A stretch of 64,000 nucleotides of DNA, from assembly GCF_014334135.1 (NCBI RefSeq), contig NZ_CP060497.1, positions 434,001 through 498,000 on the forward strand, given 5' to 3'. Every line of letters begins with the position of its first letter. The stretch's first letter is position 1. A program made the translations under genes and the position numbers. Below, piece by piece: positions 9,882 to 19,600 of the stretch. The notes under the pieces are model-generated. The model saw nothing but the letters and a program-made list of their open reading frames with translations, was not told where the DNA came from and did no database searches. Source of the DNA: Olivibacter sp. SDN3. Lineage in GTDB: Bacteria; Bacteroidota; Bacteroidia; Sphingobacteriales; Sphingobacteriaceae.

Positions 9882-10355
9882 ATGACCTGGAAAAAATTTA
9901 GCGGTGAACCAATTCGCCAACCACTCCTTGATGAAGTAAGCCTTGCGATCTCGAAAGAATACGCATTAGGGAACAAACTCAAAGTTTGTATAGGTACAGA
10001 CTCACAGGTAAAAGGAAACAGTACTGACTTTGCTACTGTAATCGCTTTTATACGTGAAAAAAAGGGCGGTTTTATGTTCATTCATCAAGAACGAAGTTAT
10101 ATTAAAATGAGCATTAAAGAACGGATGTTAGCTGAAGTACAGCGGTCTATCGAAACGGCCTATACCTTATGCGATCTATTAGATCAATACCATGTAGATT
10201 TAGAAGTGCATGCCGACATTAATACCAATCCTATGTTTAAGTCCAATCAGGCGCTACATGAAGCAATGGGGTATATTCTAAGCATGGGCTTTGTTTTCAA
10301 AGCGAAACCGGAAGCTTTTGCGAGTTCCACCTGTGCAAATAAAATGGTGCAGTAA
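9882..10355 (+). CDS. YkuK/DUF458-family RNase H-fold protein
   Basis: The 157-aa cytosolic protein matches the YkuK (DUF458) family, a predicted RNase H-like group of unknown biochemical role. The central strand with Asp (KVCIGTDSQVKG) and a later acidic strand (LEVHADINTNP) are the expected RNase H-type metal-ligand positions; the C-terminus (ALHEAMGYILSMGFVFKAKPEAFASSTCANKM) is the conserved family end. The frame continues upstream to a GTG at 9801, but a -7-like TAACTTTA (9817-9824) lies inside that extension and the ATG at 9882 gives the family start (MTWKKFSGE). It converges with the ABC gene with a 3-base gap. Confidence 0.8.
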   Translation: MTWKKFSGEPIRQPLLDEVSLAISKEYALGNKLKVCIGTDSQVKGNSTDFATVIAFIREKKGGFMFIHQERSYIKMSIKERMLAEVQRSIETAYTLCDLLDQYHVDLEVHADINTNPMFKSNQALHEAMGYILSMGFVFKAKPEAFASSTCANKMVQ

Positions 10356-10358
10356 GTC

Positions 10359-11414
10359 TTAGCAGTCTACATAACGCAGAATAGAGACGTCCACCCGTTC
10401 TCCAACATGATAGGTCGCTATAGCGTAGTTGATAACCCTCAATTGCAGGTGTGTATGCTCCAGTAAAACTTCTTCAAAGAAACCCTTAAAAAACACATCC
10501 ACTACTATAAAAGCCCCATTCGTAGCGTGTTCAGCACGAATCCACTCGGGGTGGATAACAATGGTATTGTTTACGCGAACATCCGGTAATAAGAACCTCG
10601 CTTCCTTGGCATTTAACAAATTACTTCTTGCCAACAGGCTCGCTGAATACGCATTTGGAGGGATGTTATAAATCTCGAATGGAGTTCCTGAGGCCTGAAG
10701 TTTACCCTCTTTAAGAATCAATAATGCGTCAGCCATTGCCAGCACTTCTGCAGGATCGTGCGAGACCATGATTACTGTAATGCCCATCTCATGTACTATC
10801 CTCCGGATATCCTGCTGCAAGTGATCTCTAAATGAAGCGTCTACTTGGTTAAAAGGCTCATCCATCAACAACACCTCCGGCCCAGTAACCAATGCTCTGG
10901 CGATAGCCACGCGTTGTTTTTCTCCACCACTTAAATCCACTACGCGTTGCTTGGCCAATCGTAATATTCCCAAACTATTCAGTGCAATTGCCGTCTTATC
11001 ATGTTTTTCCTGTAAATTGGTGTTTGATAATCTTGAAGCAACATTTTCCCAAACATTGGCATAAGTATTCAGGTCGTCGAAATGTTGCGACACTAAACGC
11101 ATAGATTCATGTCCTGGTATTAGTTTGTCTTCAGGACCGGGCACCTTCCAGCCGTTGAGACGAATCTCACCGGTATCTGGTGACTGCAAGCCATAAATAA
11201 GGCGCAATAGCGTACTTTTACCACTTCCGCTTTCGCCGATAATAGCTGTAACCTTACCTTTTTCAATACCAAAAGACAAACCTTCCAAGCCTAAGCTATC
11301 AGGTTTGTCCGAAAATTTTTTCACTAAATTATCTACTTGTATATAGGCTAATCCCTGTTTTTGCTTATCAGAAATTTTAACATCACAAGAAGTAGAAAGG
11401 ATATCGTTCGCCAT
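10359..11414 (-). CDS. ABC transporter ATP-binding protein with C-terminal TOBE-like domain (PotA/FbpC type), orphan
   Basis: The 351-aa protein has a complete importer-type ATPase: Walker A GESGSGKST (about 58-66), Q-loop LVSQHFDD, signature LSGGEKQRVAIARAL, Walker B VLLMDEPFNQVD and H-loop MVSHDPAEV. A C-terminal part of about 100 residues (IHPEWIRAEH...VLLEHTHLQLRV) resembles the TOBE domain of spermidine, iron or molybdate importers. It should energise an inner-membrane importer, but no permease or binding-protein gene adjoins it. The Q-loop reads QHFDDLNTYANVWENV, so Tyr/Asn replace the usual Leu/Phe-Pro-His context. The gene is intact, and the substrate is unknown. Confidence 0.85.
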   Translation of the reverse strand: MANDILSTSCDVKISDKQKQGLAYIQVDNLVKKFSDKPDSLGLEGLSFGIEKGKVTAIIGESGSGKSTLLRLIYGLQSPDTGEIRLNGWKVPGPEDKLIPGHESMRLVSQHFDDLNTYANVWENVASRLSNTNLQEKHDKTAIALNSLGILRLAKQRVVDLSGGEKQRVAIARALVTGPEVLLMDEPFNQVDASFRDHLQQDIRRIVHEMGITVIMVSHDPAEVLAMADALLILKEGKLQASGTPFEIYNIPPNAYSASLLARSNLLNAKEARFLLPDVRVNNTIVIHPEWIRAEHATNGAFIVVDVFFKGFFEEVLLEHTHLQLRVINYAIATYHVGERVDVSILRYVDC

Positions 11415-11453
11415 CAGAAAAAAACATCACAAATGCAAACGAAGATATTAAAA

Positions 11454-11492
11454 TTTTTCAAATGATGCGGATAATCGGCATCATTTGAAAAA
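11454..11492 (-). terminator. Hairpin terminator after the outer-membrane protein gene
   Basis: A 15-base perfect stem (11454-11468 with 11478-11492; core CAAATGATGC) with a 9-base loop, followed on the minus strand by TTTT. It lies 24 bases past the stop of the 11516-12367 gene and upstream of the ABC gene. Confidence 0.85.
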
Positions 11493-11515
11493 CACATTTA
11501 GATAAAACGGCACGG

Positions 11516-12367
11516 TTAAAAGAAGAACATCACACCAAATGATAAATTCTTCAGCCCTTCTTGTTGCGGACTGTTTTCAAACATGTCATTAAAGTAGTAT
11601 TTCGCATACAGTCCTACCCATTTATAGCCGACACGTGCAAATGCCCCATAACGGAACTTCGTATAATTGAAATCGTCTTTTACTTTTCTTTTACCTTCCT
11701 CACTGCTCTTGAATTTTTGACTGCCATTCAATAGGAAACCTCCTATCGGACCGTAAGCCACTCTCAAATCACGATCAGGACCGATGCGATGTTCAAACGT
11801 GATGGGAATCCTTAGATAACTGGAACTAAATCGGTTTTTCGAATAGTCAATATCAGACTCAACAGCCGTCAGTGGTGTAGTATTCCGCTCAAATATCACA
11901 TTGTTTTGTAAACGTAAGTGTGTCCAGTCAAATCCGGCAGACATGAATAACCTAAACTTTTCATCAAAACGGTAGCCAAATTGAAAAACATCAAAACCAA
12001 CATTGATAGTCTTCCAGGTACGGTTTCTAAATAAAGCATTGTTCTCCGGGCTTAGCGTGAAACTCCCATTATCGAGGAGTGTTGCCAGACCAAGATCAAA
12101 ACGGGCAAAGGTTATACCTAAGATCACCTTTGGTTTTTTACCCTGTACCCTTATCGTCCCTCCGTCCTCATTTTCCCCAAAGGGATTATCCCCAACATCA
12201 TTCCAGGAAAAATTCCAGTTTAGCTTCCGCTTCTTTTCGCTTACCACGGTATCCATTACTGTGGTATCTGCCAATAACTCCTCGCCATATTCCTGGTTAA
12301 GCTCTTCGCCATAGCTGGCACTGAACAATATACCACCTAATAAAAAAGTAAATAATACGTGTTTCAT
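11516..12367 (-). CDS. Outer-membrane beta-barrel protein (PorT-like)
   Basis: The 283-aa product has a Sec signal peptide (hydrophobic residues about 4-20) and then alternating amphipathic strands with aromatic girdles, ending in the strand SFGVMFFF with a terminal Phe, which is typical of outer-membrane barrels. It resembles the small PorT/OmpW-like outer-membrane beta-barrel proteins of Bacteroidota. It is the third gene of a same-strand set with a sigma factor and its probable anti-sigma partner, 148 bases downstream of the latter. It may be a target or sensor of that pair, but the gap leaves room for its own promoter. The cargo or role is not evident. Confidence 0.78.
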   Translation of the reverse strand: MKHVLFTFLLGGILFSASYGEELNQEYGEELLADTTVMDTVVSEKKRKLNWNFSWNDVGDNPFGENEDGGTIRVQGKKPKVILGITFARFDLGLATLLDNGSFTLSPENNALFRNRTWKTINVGFDVFQFGYRFDEKFRLFMSAGFDWTHLRLQNNVIFERNTTPLTAVESDIDYSKNRFSSSYLRIPITFEHRIGPDRDLRVAYGPIGGFLLNGSQKFKSSEEGKRKVKDDFNYTKFRYGAFARVGYKWVGLYAKYYFNDMFENSPQQEGLKNLSFGVMFFF

Positions 12368-12515
12368 CTGTAAGTTATTAATTCATTTTTGTTTAATTTC
12401 AGCAGCGCTCATGAGCTACCATAAAGATTTTAATCCGTTGAAAGATGAAATTTCAACCATCGATGATCATAATTTCATGTAAAAACTGTAACTTCTTCTA
12501 AACAGCTGCAGGATA

Positions 12516-13256
12516 TCACAATATTGTCTTCAACGCCTTCAAATTAATGGCCAATTTGATAGACCCTTCATCATCATTCGTAAACGACAGCACTTTTTCT
12601 TCACCTTTATTCATTGGCGCTACCACATAATTCAACAGGTCACTCACCGCTAATGTTCTTTTTTCTTTTTCCAGCGGCTTAGCAGGCTCTTCAATTGCAA
12701 CATTATTTACGTTAACCAAGGGAAGGCTATTGACAGCTAAAAGGCTCGGGATTCTGTCTTCGGAAACAGCTAACATAGGCCTGCTTACCTCCTGCTCTAT
12801 CCTCCCCCCTCTCCTTTCCACTGTTCCATGTTCTACATATAACGTTTCCTTGATGTCCCGTGAAGGAAAGTGTTCGGAAAGCGTCGAATGCTCAGCATCA
12901 CGCGGTAACACAGATACCTCTTTGTTACTATTGATACTCGATTTAATAGCCATTCGGGCAAAAGAATTAGGCCGTTCATTGGCTAACGTTGTTTTGCTTT
13001 TATCGGCTTGTAGGTATATCACTTCATTCTTCTGCCGAGTAAACCATGAAACCGCCCCTAGCAAAGCAACAATTGCTGCTGCAATTTTCAACCAGGATAC
13101 CCTTGCCCTACCCCTATTGATTGCAACAACTTTAGGGTGGTTGACATCCAACTCACGCTCAATTTTACCCCATAAATCAACGGGCGCTCGAGGTTCATAG
13201 TTATGCACTATATTTTTAATCTCCCTATCAAATAGTTTATCCTGCATAGGTTCCAT
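12516..13256 (-). CDS. Probable anti-sigma factor (single-pass membrane protein)
   Basis: The 246-aa protein has a short cytosolic N-terminal domain (about 1-50, starting MEPMQDKLFDREIKNIVHNY) and one transmembrane helix near 54-70 (WLKIAAAIVALLGAVSWF), then a long low-complexity periplasmic part without a known domain. Its start overlaps the end of the sigma-factor gene by 20 bases, the arrangement of an ECF sigma and its membrane anti-sigma. It is not a FecR protein: no FecR beta-domain is visible. The anti-sigma role is inferred from position and topology. Confidence 0.7.
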   Translation of the reverse strand: MEPMQDKLFDREIKNIVHNYEPRAPVDLWGKIERELDVNHPKVVAINRGRARVSWLKIAAAIVALLGAVSWFTRQKNEVIYLQADKSKTTLANERPNSFARMAIKSSINSNKEVSVLPRDAEHSTLSEHFPSRDIKETLYVEHGTVERRGGRIEQEVSRPMLAVSEDRIPSLLAVNSLPLVNVNNVAIEEPAKPLEKEKRTLAVSDLLNYVVAPMNKGEEKVLSFTNDDEGSIKLAINLKALKTIL

Positions 13257-13809
13257 AATTATTTCCTCCTTCTATAACAATCAACTTTCCCTTTAACCAC
13301 GCTCGTGCTCTAGACAATTGCGACTTTGACGCGCCTTCACTTATCTTTAGCATATCTGCTATTTCTTTGTGCGAATAACCTTCAATTGCATACATATTGA
13401 AAACCAAGCGATAACCATCTGGCAACTGTTGTATTAATCGCATCAAATCCTTAACCTCCAAACCTCCCATATCAAAGGTATGCTGTACCTGGTCAGGTAC
13501 CGCTTCGATGTCCAACATATGACAACGCTTTATATTTTTACGACATATCTCGATGGCATTATTAACCATAATACGTCTAATCCATCCTTCAAACGATCCT
13601 TCGCTTCTAAACTCTACTATACTACTAAACACCTTAATAAAACCTGTTTGTAACATGTCTTCCGCCTCGAATGTATTTGAAGCGTAACGCAAACACACAT
13701 TAAACATTTTGGATGCTAGTTTACGGTATAGCATTTCCTGTGTCTTACGCTCTCCGCGCTTACAACCCTCAAGCAAATCCTCTACTGTATAGCTGTTTTC
13801 CAAATTCAT
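13237..13809 (-). CDS. ECF RNA polymerase sigma factor (sigma-70 family)
   Basis: The 190-aa protein carries region 2 (YASNTFEAEDMLQTGFIKVF, then FEGWIRRIMVNNAI) and region 4 with a helix-turn-helix (YSHKEIADMLKISEGASKSQLSRARAWLKGKL); regions 1 and 3 are absent, as in ECF factors. It directs RNA polymerase to a small regulon, usually including its own operon. The downstream overlapping gene is its likely anti-sigma factor. No SusC with an STN signalling domain is nearby, so it does not look like a TonB-transducing (FecI/FecR) system. Confidence 0.92.
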   Translation of the reverse strand: MNLENSYTVEDLLEGCKRGERKTQEMLYRKLASKMFNVCLRYASNTFEAEDMLQTGFIKVFSSIVEFRSEGSFEGWIRRIMVNNAIEICRKNIKRCHMLDIEAVPDQVQHTFDMGGLEVKDLMRLIQQLPDGYRLVFNMYAIEGYSHKEIADMLKISEGASKSQLSRARAWLKGKLIVIEGGNNYGTYAG

Positions 13810-14148
13810 TCGTGTTTATACCTTAGATGCAAAAAACCCTTCCTTGGTTGCAAGACGTTACGTTTTTTTTTAAAAAAATTTATATTCTATTATCGAATAT
13901 AACTCTTTACCACAGAATACTCGCTTTGTTAAAACGTGAAATCAATACATATGGCTTATTTAATTAATCATAAATTAACAATTTTAACAAAAAAAAGAAT
14001 ATTGTCATAAACAATATTATAATAGTTTTTCAGACACGAGATTGATTTTCACAATAACTATCTTCATCCGTCGTTTTTTTGTAAAATTGTATCGAAAAAG
14101 TTTTCATATACGTTTAGGATTGGATTCCAAACAATTAAGTTATTCAGC
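13810..14148. other. Intergenic region between sigma factor and dehydrogenase genes
   Basis: This 339-base, very AT-rich region separates two divergent genes and must hold both promoters. It has two small inverted repeats: ATATTC/GAATAT (13882-13887 and 13895-13900) and AATATTGT/ACAATATT (13998-14005 and 14011-14018). No coding sequence is seen. Confidence 0.55.
13998..14018. promoter_or_regulatory. Palindrome, candidate operator upstream of the dehydrogenase gene
   Basis: An 8+8 perfect inverted repeat (AATATTGT, 5-base spacer, ACAATATT) stands about 130 bases before the TTG start. The size suits a dimeric regulator, but no such regulator is encoded alongside. Confidence 0.35.
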
Positions 14149-15261
14149 TTGGAAAAGATTTTTTATAAAATAGAAGAAAATACATTAAGGCAATATACAA
14201 AACGTGTGTTTTTGGCTATAGGTTGCAACGAGATACATGCATCGCTAGCCACAGATGTTCTTATAAAGGCAGACCTTAGAGGTATTGACTCCCACGGTGT
14301 AGCTAGACTAAGCGGTTATGTACGCTTATGGCAAAAAGACAGATTAAACCCTAAACCGGTCATGAAAGTTATTCATGAAAGTCCTACTACCGCCACTATA
14401 GATGGCGACAAGGGCCTAGGTCTGGTAGTCGCTCCCTTTGCCATGCAAATCGCTATTGAAAAAGCAGAAAAGTATGGCTCAGGCTGGGTTGCCGTTCAAA
14501 ATTCCAATCATTTTGGTATTGCCGGATACCACGCCCTACTAGCGGTAGAACATGACATGATCGGTTACGCCATGACTAATGCCAGTCCCTTAGTAGCTCC
14601 CACATTCAGCAAAGAGCGAATGTTGGGTACCAACCCCCTATGTTATGCGTTCCCAGCAGGTGAATATCCTCCAGTTGTGGTAGATATGGCTACTTCCGCC
14701 GCAGCGAACGGAAAACTGGAAATCGCGCAACGAAAGGGTTATAATATCCCAAGAGGCTGGGCACAAACAGCTAACGGAGAACCGTCAAGCGAATCCAACA
14801 TTCTGAAAAACGGTGGATCGTTACTGCCTTTAGGTAGCGACCGCGATCATGGAAGTCATAAAGGGTTTGGGCTTAGCGCCACGGTAGACATATTAAGTGC
14901 TGTACTTTCGGGAGCGAATTACGGCCCCTGGGCACCACCATTTGTATCATATCTAGACCCGGCACCTCACCCAGTTGGCGAAGGTTTAGGGCATTTCGTT
15001 GGGGCTATGCGCGTAGATGGCTTCAGGCCTGTTAATGATTTTAAAAAAAACATGGATATCTGGATAACACGTTTTAAGGAAGCCGCTCCTATAGATGACG
15101 CACAGCCGGTCATTATTCCGGGCGAACCCGAACTGGCAGCCGAAGAGGAAAGAAAAAAAAATGGAATACCACTTATAGAAGATGTTTGGAATGACCTGTA
15201 TGCATTGGCCGACCAACTGAAAATAGACCACATGCCATCACCTTCGCCATTACATCACTAA
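14149..15261 (+). CDS. Malate/L-lactate dehydrogenase-family oxidoreductase (Ldh2/YjmC type)
   Basis: The 370-aa protein belongs to the NAD(P)-dependent Ldh_2 family (malate, L-lactate, L-sulfolactate or ureidoglycolate dehydrogenases), distinct from the classical Rossmann LDH/MDH. Family marks are DSHGVARL (about 47-54), the NSNHFGIAGYHA segment with the catalytic His, LGTNPLCYAFP, VVDMATSAAANGKLEIA and the DHGSHKGFGLS nucleotide-site loop. There is no ATG near the N-terminus; the TTG at 14149 puts the family start right at the beginning, so I use it. Substrate cannot be assigned. It is followed after 137 bases by the RND operon. Confidence 0.88.
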   Translation: MEKIFYKIEENTLRQYTKRVFLAIGCNEIHASLATDVLIKADLRGIDSHGVARLSGYVRLWQKDRLNPKPVMKVIHESPTTATIDGDKGLGLVVAPFAMQIAIEKAEKYGSGWVAVQNSNHFGIAGYHALLAVEHDMIGYAMTNASPLVAPTFSKERMLGTNPLCYAFPAGEYPPVVVDMATSAAANGKLEIAQRKGYNIPRGWAQTANGEPSSESNILKNGGSLLPLGSDRDHGSHKGFGLSATVDILSAVLSGANYGPWAPPFVSYLDPAPHPVGEGLGHFVGAMRVDGFRPVNDFKKNMDIWITRFKEAAPIDDAQPVIIPGEPELAAEEERKKNGIPLIEDVWNDLYALADQLKIDHMPSPSPLHH

Positions 15262-15275
15262 AATTAAGCTAATTC

Positions 15276-15283
15276 TATGTTTG
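15276..15283 (+). promoter_or_regulatory. Possible -7 element for the RND efflux operon
   Basis: TATGTTTG matches the Bacteroidota -7 consensus TAnnTTTG at every defined position, 115 bases before the adaptor gene. No clear -33 TTTG is found at the expected distance, so the call is tentative. Confidence 0.35.
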
Positions 15284-15398
15284 GCATCAATTCTGATTCA
15301 TATAGGCACAGCGGCCAGATTAAAATGAGATAAGCGTTAAGCCTATTATTTTAATGAGGAACACAAAATAGTATCATTACTAAAATATAAAAAACTAA

Positions 15399-16571
15399 AT
15401 GAGTATTCAATTAAGAACAAGTGTTAAGACACTCTTAGGCCTTATTACAGTCCTTTTTCTTCTAACCATTTTCGAAAGTTGCGGATCCAGATCATCAAGT
15501 GATGAGCAAGACGCTGGTAAGCTTCTTTCCTTACCCGTCTTCTTAGTTGATACGGGTACTGCTTTGACCGTTAGAGATTATCTTGGTACCATTGAAGGTA
15601 AAGTTAATGTAGAGATCCGTCCACAGGTTGAGGGTATACTTGAAAAAATATATGTAGATGAAGGTGCCTATGTGAGACAAGGGCAAAATCTTTTCAAGAT
15701 TAACGAATTACCTTATCGTGAAGCCCTAAAAAACGCTGTTGCAGAGGAAACTGTAGAAAAAGCTAAGCAAAAAAATGCTCAACTTGAAGTGGAGAGTTTA
15801 AAACCATTGGTAGACAACGATGTCATATCGGATGTTCAACTTCGTACCGCACAGGCCAATTTTGAAGTAGCGAAAGCGCAAGTGGCTCAAGCAGCAACCG
15901 CTGTCGCCACCGCGAAAATCAATTTAGGTTTCACCGATATCAAAGCCCCATCGAGCGGCTATATCGGACGTATCCCCAAACGTATCGGCAACCTTGTTAC
16001 TAAAGGTGATTCTCAACCTTTAACCATCTTATCCGATACACGGGAAGTTTACGTATATTTTTCTATGAGTGAATCCGACTTTTTGCACTTTACAAAAGGC
16101 GGTCGGAGTCGCGATTCCTTAGACATGGAACACAGTAATAAATTAATTCCCTATGTACGGCTCATGCTGGCCGATGGTACTGAGTACGCTGAGAAAGGTG
16201 TTGTTGACGCGATAGAAGGACAAGTGAACCGCACTACGGGAGCTATTTCTCTACGCGCTAGTTTTCCAAACCCTGACGACGTGTTAAGGCAAGGAAATAC
16301 CGGAACATTAAAAATGGAAGAACGTAAACCTGGTGTGCTATTGGTACCTCAGGTAGCAGCCATAGAACTTCAGGATAAAACATTTGTATACATCGTTACC
16401 CCCGACAACAAAGTGCGCATGCGCGCCGTAATCCTGGATGGTGTAAGCGGCTCCAACTACATTGTTAAAGAAGGGTTGACCCCGGGCGACCGCGTTGTAT
16501 TAGCCGGTTTTGATCGTCTGGAAGAAGGGCTTGCTATTAATCCACAGGTACAGAACCCCAAAAAAGATTAA
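15399..16571 (+). CDS. RND efflux periplasmic adaptor (membrane fusion) lipoprotein, AcrA/MexA type
   Basis: The 390-aa product has an N-terminal lipoprotein signal (hydrophobic about 13-27, lipobox FESC). It then follows the adaptor layout: a biotinyl-lipoyl-like half (VNVEIRPQVEGILEKIYVDEGAYVRQGQ), an alpha-helical hairpin (about 110-165), the second lipoyl half (FTDIKAPSSGYIGRI), then beta-barrel and membrane-proximal domains. It links the inner-membrane pump to the outer-membrane channel encoded downstream. It is the first gene of a three-gene operon, 94 bases before the pump. No TetR or two-component regulator adjoins it. Confidence 0.94.
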   Translation: MSIQLRTSVKTLLGLITVLFLLTIFESCGSRSSSDEQDAGKLLSLPVFLVDTGTALTVRDYLGTIEGKVNVEIRPQVEGILEKIYVDEGAYVRQGQNLFKINELPYREALKNAVAEETVEKAKQKNAQLEVESLKPLVDNDVISDVQLRTAQANFEVAKAQVAQAATAVATAKINLGFTDIKAPSSGYIGRIPKRIGNLVTKGDSQPLTILSDTREVYVYFSMSESDFLHFTKGGRSRDSLDMEHSNKLIPYVRLMLADGTEYAEKGVVDAIEGQVNRTTGAISLRASFPNPDDVLRQGNTGTLKMEERKPGVLLVPQVAAIELQDKTFVYIVTPDNKVRMRAVILDGVSGSNYIVKEGLTPGDRVVLAGFDRLEEGLAINPQVQNPKKD

Positions 16572-16665
16572 CACGATAAAGTATTTATCCACTTTATATT
16601 AAAATAACACAATTAGAAAAAAAGAAATTCATTTGAAAGACCTTGAGGTCTAAAAGAGCAAAGAT

Positions 16666-19600
16666 ATGCTAAAAACAATCATCAGTAGACCCGTATTAGC
16701 CACTGTAATTTCCATCTTGCTGGTTTTATTAGGTATTGTGGGAATGATGCAATTACCTGTCACGCGCTTCCCTGACATTGCACCGCCCAGTGTGAGTGTA
16801 ACTTGTACTTATCCGGGAGCAAACGCCGAAACAGTAGCACAAAGTGTATTGCTTCCCATTGAAGAAGCTATTAACGGTGTAGACAAAATGACTTACATAC
16901 GGTCGACAGCGAGTAATACCGGATCCGGAAACATCAACATTTTTTTTGAAGCAGGCACGAACCCTGATCAGGCTGCCGTAAATGTGCAAACCCGTGTATC
17001 CCGAGCCGTCAGTCAAATTCCAGCAGAAGTCAACGAAGCGGGCATTAGTGTGATGCCCAGACAAAATGGAATCATCATGACCATGAATATTTATAGCGAT
17101 CACCAGGATACCGTGTACGACGAAACCTTTATACAGGCTTATGCACAAATCAACATCAACAGAGAACTGTTGCGTGTTCCGGGTGTAGCCGCCATCAATC
17201 GTATCGGGGCAAGAGATTATTCGATGCGTACTTGGCTCAATCCAGAAAAACTCGCAAATTATGGGCTTATCCCTCAAGATATTCAAAATGCCATTCGAAG
17301 TCAAAATTTCGAGATTGCTCCCGGTAAATTTGGGGAAGCTTCCGATGAGGTTTTTGAGACATTGCTAAAACACCGAGGTCGTTTCAGTAATCCGGAAGAC
17401 TATGAGAACCTCGTTATACGTACTAATCAAGATGGATCTGTGCTCTATTTAAAGGATGTTGCAAGGGTAGAACTTGGCGCCTCAAATGTTGGGGCCGACA
17501 ATAAAGTAGATGGCTACCCGGGATTAACATTGAATGTCGTACAAACCAGTGGTTCCAATGCGGTGGAAATAGATGGGGCTGTCCGCCAGGTAATGAATAG
17601 ATTACAAAACTCCTTTCCAGATGGAATAAAATATGACATAACCTACAGCGTACGCGACCAGATTGATGAATCTATCAATCAGGTAAAACACACTCTATTT
17701 GAAGCCTTTTTCTTGGTATTTATCATCGTATTCATCTTTTTACAGGATTTTAGATCAACGTTGATCCCGGCAATTGCCATACCGGTATCATTAGTAGGAA
17801 CGTTCTTTTTCTTACTCCTATTTGGGTTCTCGATCAATGTATTGACCATGTTTGCGTTAGTCCTTGCCATAGGTATTGTGGTAGATGATGCTATTGTGGT
17901 AGTCGAGGCGGTCCACCAAAAAATGGAAAGAACAGGCCTTTCCCCGCGAAAGGCCACCCTATCGGCAATGAGTGAAATCACCGGAGCTATCCTATCAATC
18001 ACCATGGTAATGGCCGCCGTATTTCTTCCTGTCGGTTTTATGGAAGGCCCTTCAGGCTTATTCTATAAGCAGTTTGCCTACACGTTAGCTACAGCGATTC
18101 TAATTTCGGCATTAAATGCACTTACGCTGAGCCCTGCACTTTGTGCGCTTTTATTGAAGAATACCCATCATGACGAAAAAGAAAAAGAACTCAAAGGAAA
18201 TAAAATCGCCAAATACTCTAGAAAGTTTTTTGACGCTTTTAATGTTGCATTTGAATCATTAACCAATAAATACGTGCGCTCACTAAATTTTCTGCTAAAG
18301 AAAAAGTGGTTGAGCATATTGGGACTTGCAACGTTATCTTTCATTGGGGTATTCATGATGAACCGTACACCTTCCAGTTTCATCCCTACGGAAGATGATA
18401 GTTTTATCACCTTTTCCATGGCTATGCCCCCAGGTGCTTCTTTGGCCCGTACCACTGAAGTATTAAAGCAGGCAGACAGTATCATTCGCAAACGGGAAGA
18501 GCTTTCAGGTATGACTACTATTTCAGGATACAATGCGATAGATGCCACCCCAAGTCCAGCATTTGCTGTGGGATACATCAACCTAAAGGATCATGGAGAA
18601 CGTGAAGGTATCAAGGATATTAACAATTTTATGGACACATTACGTAAAGATTTATCACAAATTACTGACGCATCGTTTAGTGTATTTCCAAGACCGACCG
18701 TACAGGGTTTTGGTGATTTCAGTGGATTGGAATTCGTACTTCAGGATCGACTCGGAGGCACTTTTGCATCTTTCAGCGAAGTTGCCGAGGGATTTCTTGA
18801 GGAATTGTCCAAAAGACCAGAAATTCAAAATGCATTTACACCGTTTAAAGCAAATTTCCCTCAATATTTATTGGAAATCGATTTTGTAAAAGCCCGTGCA
18901 TTAGGAGTTACTGCACAAGACCTCATGACGACCATTAGAGGCTACTACGGCCGTGTGCAGGCAGGCGACTTTAGTCGTTTTGGTAGACAATATCGCGTGT
19001 ATATGCAAGCGGATTTTCAATATACAAACGATCCAGAATCTTTTAAATCGATCTTTGTTAGAAACAACAAAAATGAAATGGTGCCAGCTAACACTATAGT
19101 CAAACTAAGAAAGGTATTTGGCCCCGAAACAGTAAACCGATATAATCTTTTTAACGCTATCATAGTCAACGCCACCCCGGCGCCAGGCTATAGCACTGGA
19201 GACGCCATGCGTGCCGTGGAAGAATTGGCAGATAAAACGTTAACATCTAATTATGGTTACGAATGGACAGGGATGAGCTTAGAGGAAAAGGAATCAAGCG
19301 GACAAACAATATTAATTTTTGCGCTCAGCATTTTATTTGTGTACTTCCTTCTTGCCGCTCAATACGAAAGTTATATTCTACCCTTCGCTATTTTATTATC
19401 CGTACCTGTTGGTTTAGTTGGCGTCTACGCTGCTGTGAATCTCGTTGGTTTGCAAAATAATATATATGTACAGGTCGGTCTCATTATGCTGATCGGTTTA
19501 TTGGCCAAAAATGCCATTCTTATTGTTGAGTTTGCCGTGCAACAACGAAAGGGCGGCCTATCCATTTATGATGCTGCTATTGAAGGGTCCCGCCTCAGAC

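Noticed and set aside
12445-12478. ATGAAATT/AATTTCAT hairpin after the anti-sigma gene as a terminator
   Set aside because: Stem of only 8 AT-rich pairs with an 18-base loop and no T-tract.
12730-13200. 156-residue plus-strand frame over the anti-sigma gene
   Set aside because: Antisense shadow; composition rich in Ser/Leu without a domain or promoter.
11516-13809. FecI/FecR-type regulation of the SusC/SusD pairs by the sigma/anti-sigma genes
   Set aside because: Located 34 kb away; the complete SusC has no STN domain and the anti-sigma has no FecR domain.
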